From the NCBI RefSeq assembly GCF_003952465.1, contig NZ_CP034448.1, positions 6,983,001-7,047,000 on the forward strand: 64,000 bases of DNA, in the 5' to 3' direction. Under the pieces are notes generated by a model. It was not told the origin of the DNA, made no database searches, and worked only from the letters and a program-made list of their open reading frames with translations. The translations under genes and the position numbers were made by a program. Of this stretch, positions 57,617-64,000 are shown one piece after another. The DNA is from Mesorhizobium sp. M1B.F.Ca.ET.045.04.1.1 (GTDB lineage Bacteria; Pseudomonadota; Alphaproteobacteria; Rhizobiales; Rhizobiaceae). How positions within the stretch are numbered: position 1 is the stretch's first letter; every line of letters starts with the position of its first letter.

Positions 57617-58906
57617 TCAGGCCACCCTACGCAAGGCGTGAAAATAAAATCCGTCGGTGCCGCTGAGCGCCGGCGACAGCGAGATGCCGCCGGCGCCGGC
57701 GATGCGCGCGGCGCCTTCATGGCCGGGGAAATGGACATCCCAAAGCTCTCGATGGTCGACGGGCGCAAAATCGCCGTGGCGCTCGCGGAAGGCCGCGACC
57801 TGCTCGCCGTTTTCGGCATCGAACACCGAACAGGTGATGTAGACGAGCAGCCCGCCGGGTTTCACGAAGGCCTGCGCCGTGTCGAGGATCGCCAGTTGCT
57901 CGCCCTTGCGGGCGTCGAGCTGCCTGTCGGTCAACCGCCATTTGGCGTCGGGCCGCCGCCGCCAGGTGCCGCTGCCGGTGCAGGGCGCGTCGATCAGCAC
58001 GATGTCCATATGACTGGACAGCGGCGCGAGTTCCGCAGGCTTGCTGACGATCTGGACATTACGGCTGTGCGCGCGGCGGATGCGCTCGAAGATCGGCGCC
58101 AGCCGCACCTTTTCCGCGTCATGGGCGAACACCTGGCCTGTATTGCCCATCTCGGCCGAAAGCGCCAGCGTCTTGCCCCCGGCGCCGGCGCAATAATCGA
58201 GCACCTGCATGCCGGGCGCGGCACCGGCAAGTGCCGCGGCAAGCTGCGAGCCCTCGTCCTGCACCTCGAACCAGCCCTTCTGGAAGGCGGGCTCGGCCTG
58301 CACGTTCGGATGCCTGCCGTCGCCGTCGATCGGCGGGATGCGGATGCCGTGCGGCCCGATCGCGGCAGGTGCCGCACCCGTGCCCTGCAGTTCCGCCAGC
58401 ACCTTGCCGCGGTCGGCCTGGAGCGCATTGACCCTGAGATCCAGCGGCGGGCGCATCGCGAGCGCCGCCCCTTCCCTGACCCAGGCATCGCCATAGGCCT
58501 GCGCCAGCAGCGGCGCGCACCAGTCGGGCACGTCCGCGCGCACGGCATCGGGCGCATCGGCGAGCCGGCGCCCCGCGACCGCCTTCAATTCGGCGGCGCT
58601 GAGCAGCGGCGGCGCGAACTTGTCGCCGTCAAGCGCATCGTTGAGCGACTGCGCCGTCTGGCCCCATTCGAGCAGCAGCGCGCCGAAGCCGATGGCGCGC
58701 GGCGTGTCTTCGCCGAAAAGCCAACCGGCCGAGCGCTTGCGGCGCAGCGCGTCGTAGACGATGTTGCCGATCGCCGCGCGGTCGCCGCCGCCGGCAAAGC
58801 GGTGCGACAGGCCCCAGTCGCGCAAGGCGTCGGCCACCGGCCGGTGGCGCCGGCTAATGTCTTCCAGAACTTCGATGGCCGCCGCCAGCCTTCCGCCCAG
58901 TCGCAT
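57617..58906 (-). CDS. rsmB: RsmB-type 16S rRNA (cytosine-C5) methyltransferase
   Basis: About 429 residues from MRLGGRLAAAIEVLEDISRR. An N-terminal NusB-like domain precedes the SAM-dependent methyltransferase: VLDYCAGAGGKTLALSAEMG (SAM site), LIDAPCTGSGTWRRRPDAKW (motif IV Cys) and LVYITCSVFDAEN (motif VI nucleophile Cys). MQVDRMRLGG at 58921 is an alternative start. The 337 bp to aqpZ (58907-59243) contain no gene that I recognise. Confidence 0.88.
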   Translation of the reverse strand: MRLGGRLAAAIEVLEDISRRHRPVADALRDWGLSHRFAGGGDRAAIGNIVYDALRRKRSAGWLFGEDTPRAIGFGALLLEWGQTAQSLNDALDGDKFAPPLLSAAELKAVAGRRLADAPDAVRADVPDWCAPLLAQAYGDAWVREGAALAMRPPLDLRVNALQADRGKVLAELQGTGAAPAAIGPHGIRIPPIDGDGRHPNVQAEPAFQKGWFEVQDEGSQLAAALAGAAPGMQVLDYCAGAGGKTLALSAEMGNTGQVFAHDAEKVRLAPIFERIRRAHSRNVQIVSKPAELAPLSSHMDIVLIDAPCTGSGTWRRRPDAKWRLTDRQLDARKGEQLAILDTAQAFVKPGGLLVYITCSVFDAENGEQVAAFRERHGDFAPVDHRELWDVHFPGHEGAARIAGAGGISLSPALSGTDGFYFHALRRVA

Positions 58907-59243
58907 CCTGTCTACCTGCAAATTGTTTTCCGGCCCGCTCTTAAAGCGTTTCCGGCCGGGAATGAAACAGTTCTGTTGCAGCCATCGCGCCGAACCTTGC
59001 CGAGGGCAGCGACCACCGGTGCCGGAAAGTCAGGCCTTCGACATGAAAAAATCCCGATCGACAAGAAAGCCCGGAACAATTCCATCAGTACATGAACGGC
59101 CTCTAATGCAATTAACTGGCGCGACAAGCAAGCAGCGTGGCTTAACCGCTCTGCTTTCCAAGCTTTCCGGGTGGGAATACTCTCTCGCTTGTGATTCGCG
59201 GCGCGGGAAACGCGGTTTGGCGGATTCCAATGAGGAGAGGGCA

Positions 59244-59921
59244 ATGAAGACTTATCTGGCGGAAGTTCTGGGCACGTTTTTGTTGGTGTTCATCGGCACG
59301 GCCTCCGTGGTCACGGGCGGCTTCGGCGGCGCGCTGCCGCTCGGCCAGGAAGGCATCGGCCTGGCGTTCGGCATCGGCCTGATCGCCGCGGCCTATGCGA
59401 TCGGCCCGATCTCGGGCGCGCATCTCAATCCGGCGGTGACGCTCGGCGTGTTCCTTGCGGGACGGATGCCGGCCAAGGATGTCGTCCCTTACTGGATCGC
59501 GCAGATCATCGGCGCCATCATAGCTTCGCTGGCGCTGTGGATTATCGTCACCGGCCAGGCCGGCGGCCACACCGGCGGCTTCGGCGCCAATGGCTGGGAC
59601 GAGGCGAAATGGGGCATGAGCTCTGCCTTCCTTTGGGAGCTGATCGGCACCTTCACCTTCGTCACCGTCATCCTCGGCGTCACCAACGCCAAGCACACGA
59701 CGGCCTTTGCCGGCCTGGTCATCGGCCTGACGCTGGCGGCAATTCACTTCGCCATGATCCCGGTCACCGGCACCTCGGTCAACCCGGCCCGCTCGATCGG
59801 CCCGGCGCTGTTTTCAGGTGGCGCGGCGCTCGGCCAGCTCTGGCTGTTCATCGTCGCGCCGCTGATCGGCGGGGCGATTGCCGGCGTCGTCGCCAAGGCG
59901 GGCATCTTCGAGAAAGATTGA
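59244..59921 (+). CDS. aqpZ: Aquaporin Z-like water channel
   Basis: A 225-residue MIP-family channel with six membrane spans. Both NPA boxes are present: SGAHLNPAVTLGVFLAGRM and TGTSVNPARSIGPALFSGG. The start ATG at 59244 has GAGGAGAG 5 bp upstream; the long frame before it is leader. Followed by a strong terminator. Confidence 0.92.
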   Translation: MKTYLAEVLGTFLLVFIGTASVVTGGFGGALPLGQEGIGLAFGIGLIAAAYAIGPISGAHLNPAVTLGVFLAGRMPAKDVVPYWIAQIIGAIIASLALWIIVTGQAGGHTGGFGANGWDEAKWGMSSAFLWELIGTFTFVTVILGVTNAKHTTAFAGLVIGLTLAAIHFAMIPVTGTSVNPARSIGPALFSGGAALGQLWLFIVAPLIGGAIAGVVAKAGIFEKD

Positions 59922-59940
59922 TCCTCGCGCGGTTGAGTAA

Positions 59941-59969
59941 AAAGGCGCGGGGAAAGCCCCGCGCCTTTT
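59941..59969. terminator. Bidirectional terminator between aqpZ and katG
   Basis: AAAGGCGCGGGG pairs with CCCCGCGCCTTT around an AAAG loop, with A and T tracts on the two sides. It lies between two convergent genes and can serve both. Confidence 0.9.
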
Positions 59970-59988
59970 ACTTGGGAGGATGAGACCC

Positions 59989-62202
<2,214 letters not shown>

Positions 62203-62342
62203 CTTACTCTCCGATTTTGCCGAGTTTTGAATTGAGTTTCCGGGGCGGCCAGCGGCCGCGCCAACCTGGAACGATTCCAGACTAGGGCGGCTTGCCGATA
62301 AAGACAAATTGCCTTTCCTGTTTTTTCCGATAGGATTTCCTT
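62203..62342. promoter_or_regulatory. katG-oxyR divergent promoter region
   Basis: A 140-bp divergent region. An AT-rich stretch, GATAAAGACAAATTG followed by CCGATAGGATTTCC near 62297-62340, is the likely OxyR binding area, recalling GATAG-type half-sites. Exact half-sites are not certain. Confidence 0.5.
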
Positions 62343-63251
62343 ATGATCGGTCTCACCGTCAGGCAGATGCTTTACTTCGACGCGCTGGCGCAGGCGCTGC
62401 ATTTCGGCCGCGCCGCGAAGCTCGCCGGCGTCAGCCAGCCGGCGCTTTCTGCACAGATCGCCGAAATGGAAGAGCGGCTGAACTGCCTTCTGTTCGAGCG
62501 CGGCGGCAAGACCGTGCGGATGACCGACGAGGCGCTGGCGCTCCAGCCGCGCATCGAGCGCATTCTGGCCGACATACGTGACGTCGAGACGACTGCCCGG
62601 CGCGGCCGTCCAGCGATGGAGGGGCGCTTCCGGCTGGGCATCATCCCGACGGTTGCGCCCTATCTCCTGCCGCGCGTCCTGCCGGAACTGAAGCGGCACT
62701 TCCCGGCCCTGCAGCTCGAGCTGCGCGAGGCGGTGACCGCATCGCTGGTCGAGGACAATGTCTCGGGCAAGCTCGACGCTTTCATCGCCGCCTTGCCGCT
62801 CGACCATCCGGGGCTCGTCACAGAGGAGCTTTTCCCGGACCGCTTCTTCCTCGCGGTGCCCGCCGGCGATCCGGCTTTCGCCTCGCCGCCTGTGCCGCCG
62901 GAAAGTCCGGCGCTGGAGCGGCTGATGCTGCTCGAAGAAGGCCATTGCCTGCGCGAGCAGGCTTTGGCCGTCTGCGGCAATGTGCGGCCGGTGGCCATGG
63001 CAAGCTATGGCGCGACCAGCCTGACCACGCTTCTGCAGATGGTGGCGCATGGGCTGGGCGTCACGCTGGTGCCGGAGATGGCGGCAAGTGCTGCCGGCGT
63101 CATGCCGGACTTGAGGATCGTGCCGTTCCAGGAACCGATGCCGCAGCGCATGATCTGTCTCGCCTGGCGGAAGAACAAGGTGCGCCAGGACGAATGCGTG
63201 GAACTGGCGAAGATCATCCGCGGGCTGGATCAGGCAGTGCTGGCGGCGTGA
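62343..63251 (+). CDS. oxyR: OxyR, peroxide-sensing LysR-type regulator
   Basis: A 302-residue LysR regulator. Helix-turn-helix: AKLAGVSQPALSAQIAEMEE. The redox cysteines of OxyR are conserved in LLEEGHCLREQALAVCGNV. Divergent from katG, its standard target, so it probably activates katG on disulfide formation and represses itself. Confidence 0.93.
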   Translation: MIGLTVRQMLYFDALAQALHFGRAAKLAGVSQPALSAQIAEMEERLNCLLFERGGKTVRMTDEALALQPRIERILADIRDVETTARRGRPAMEGRFRLGIIPTVAPYLLPRVLPELKRHFPALQLELREAVTASLVEDNVSGKLDAFIAALPLDHPGLVTEELFPDRFFLAVPAGDPAFASPPVPPESPALERLMLLEEGHCLREQALAVCGNVRPVAMASYGATSLTTLLQMVAHGLGVTLVPEMAASAAGVMPDLRIVPFQEPMPQRMICLAWRKNKVRQDECVELAKIIRGLDQAVLAA

Positions 63252-63353
63252 GGCGCCGGGCGAAGCCGGTTCTTCAGCGAGACGATGTGGCCCCGGTGCA
63301 AGCCTCAACCGGTTGAACCCGGAACCGTCCGCTCTCTCTCTGCATTTCGATGG

Positions 63354-64000
63354 ATGGTGAGCAAGCCTATTTTCAACAATGCTGCGAGCGGGTTACCGGC
63401 AGGCTGGACGATCAAGCTTGGCGATTCCCCCGTCATTGGCACGGCGATCCACAGCGGCTCGGACGTTGGGCGCGCTTGCCAATCGCTCATGTGCATCCCC
63501 GACCCTGATCGGCTGCGGGAGGAGGATCCCTTCACCGAGCACTTCATCGCCGATTTCCCAACCCAGATCATCGTTCATCGATCGCGCTTTCAGGTCGATC
63601 TGAACCGCGCGCGCGAGGCTGCGGTCTATCGGTCGCCGGACCAGTCCTGGGGCCTGCACGTATGGCGAGAGCCACCGGCCGAGGACATTGTGGACGAGTC
63701 TCTCGCCTTTCACGACGCGTTCTACGGCGAGCTCAGGCGTGTCCTTGCCGATGTCGAGGGACGTTACGGCAGGTTCGTCCTTGTCGACGTCCACAGCTAC
63801 AACCACCGCCGTGCGGGGCCGAAAGCAGCGCCTGCTTCGCAAGGTGGCGCGCCTGATATCAATATCGGCACGTTCTCGATGGACCGCGCGCGCTGGACTC
63901 AGGTCGTCGACGCCTTCACGGAGGCGCTGCGCGGCCAGGATTTCAACGGCGAGCCGATCGATGTGCGCGAGAATGTGTCATTCCAGGGCAAGGGCGAGCA
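63354..64000 (+). CDS. N-formylglutamate amidohydrolase-like protein (partial)
   Basis: From the ATG at 63354 the frame MVSKPIFNNAASGLPAGWTI stays open to the window end (216 residues). The family motif VLVDVHSYNHRRAGP is at about residue 145, with IIVHRSRFQVDLNRAREAAV earlier. N-formylglutamate amidohydrolases act in histidine degradation, but many rhizobial members of the family are uncharacterised. The C-terminus lies beyond the right edge. Confidence 0.8.
   Translation, partial: MVSKPIFNNAASGLPAGWTIKLGDSPVIGTAIHSGSDVGRACQSLMCIPDPDRLREEDPFTEHFIADFPTQIIVHRSRFQVDLNRAREAAVYRSPDQSWGLHVWREPPAEDIVDESLAFHDAFYGELRRVLADVEGRYGRFVLVDVHSYNHRRAGPKAAPASQGGAPDINIGTFSMDRARWTQVVDAFTEALRGQDFNGEPIDVRENVSFQGKGE

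Noticed and set aside
57638..59095. Open frame of 485 codons on the plus strand
   Set aside because: Antisense to rsmB; composition rich in Arg, Gly and Ala without domains.

Overview
The window looks like a rhizobial alphaproteobacterium, most probably Mesorhizobium. About 53.6 kb of accessory DNA (positions 1 to about 53,900) meets about 10 kb of conserved chromosome (53,905 to 64,000) at the 3' end of guaA. The junction carries a P4-type tyrosine recombinase (52335..53588, minus), a small AlpA-like HTH protein (52049..52354, plus) and a cluster of TACCGTCA repeats. This is what I would expect from the guaA-proximal end of a mesorhizobial symbiosis ICE that uses the guaA attachment site (the IntG/attG system of tripartite ICEs). 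The assignment rests on family knowledge plus what is visible here. No nod, nif or tra gene is in view.

Left part, 1-13.5 kb: the sarcosine oxidase genes soxB-soxD-soxA (minus, soxA running off the left edge) with a divergent GlxA/AraC-type regulator. Next comes a minus-strand transport and catabolism module (13,459 to 5,692): a polyamine-type ABC importer (ATPase, binding protein, tandem permease), a creatinase/ectoine-hydrolase-like M24 protein, a gamma-glutamyl-GABA-hydrolase-like amidotransferase and an MmgE/PrpD protein. The binding protein and the second permease half are damaged, and a decayed IclR-type regulator lies upstream.

Middle part, 14-51 kb: a cofactor-biosynthesis archipelago. 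An NrtR-type regulator gene is followed by nadA-nadB-nadC, then bioB-bioF-bioD-bioA-bioZ and panD, nearly all with overlapping start and stop codons. Further right are queC-queD-queE, a TPP riboswitch with thiC-thiO-thiS-thiG-thiE-thiD, pmtA, and panB-panC. Between these clusters lie typical island genes and debris: a MucR-like regulator, cspA, three DUF982 genes, two paralogous MFS exporters, a GGDEF/EAL gene, a DUF309 gene, a truncated phosphodiesterase, and remnants of gabD, phasin, HU and transposases.

A striking property is the number of genes broken by small indels: the second permease half, the binding protein, nrtR, nadB, bioB, gabD, the GGDEF/EAL gene, the second MFS, phasin, queE and panB. 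All lie left of guaA. None was seen in the roughly 10 kb of chromosome to the right, although that sample is small. Either the island genes are decaying (some duplicate chromosomal functions) or the assembly carries indel errors; read-level data would decide.

Right part, 53.9-64 kb: guaA, a MarR regulator divergent from a small conserved-looking gene, an MTA/SAH nucleosidase, a PaaI-type thioesterase, rsmB, aqpZ, katG with divergent oxyR, and the start of an N-formylglutamate-amidohydrolase-like gene. All appear intact.
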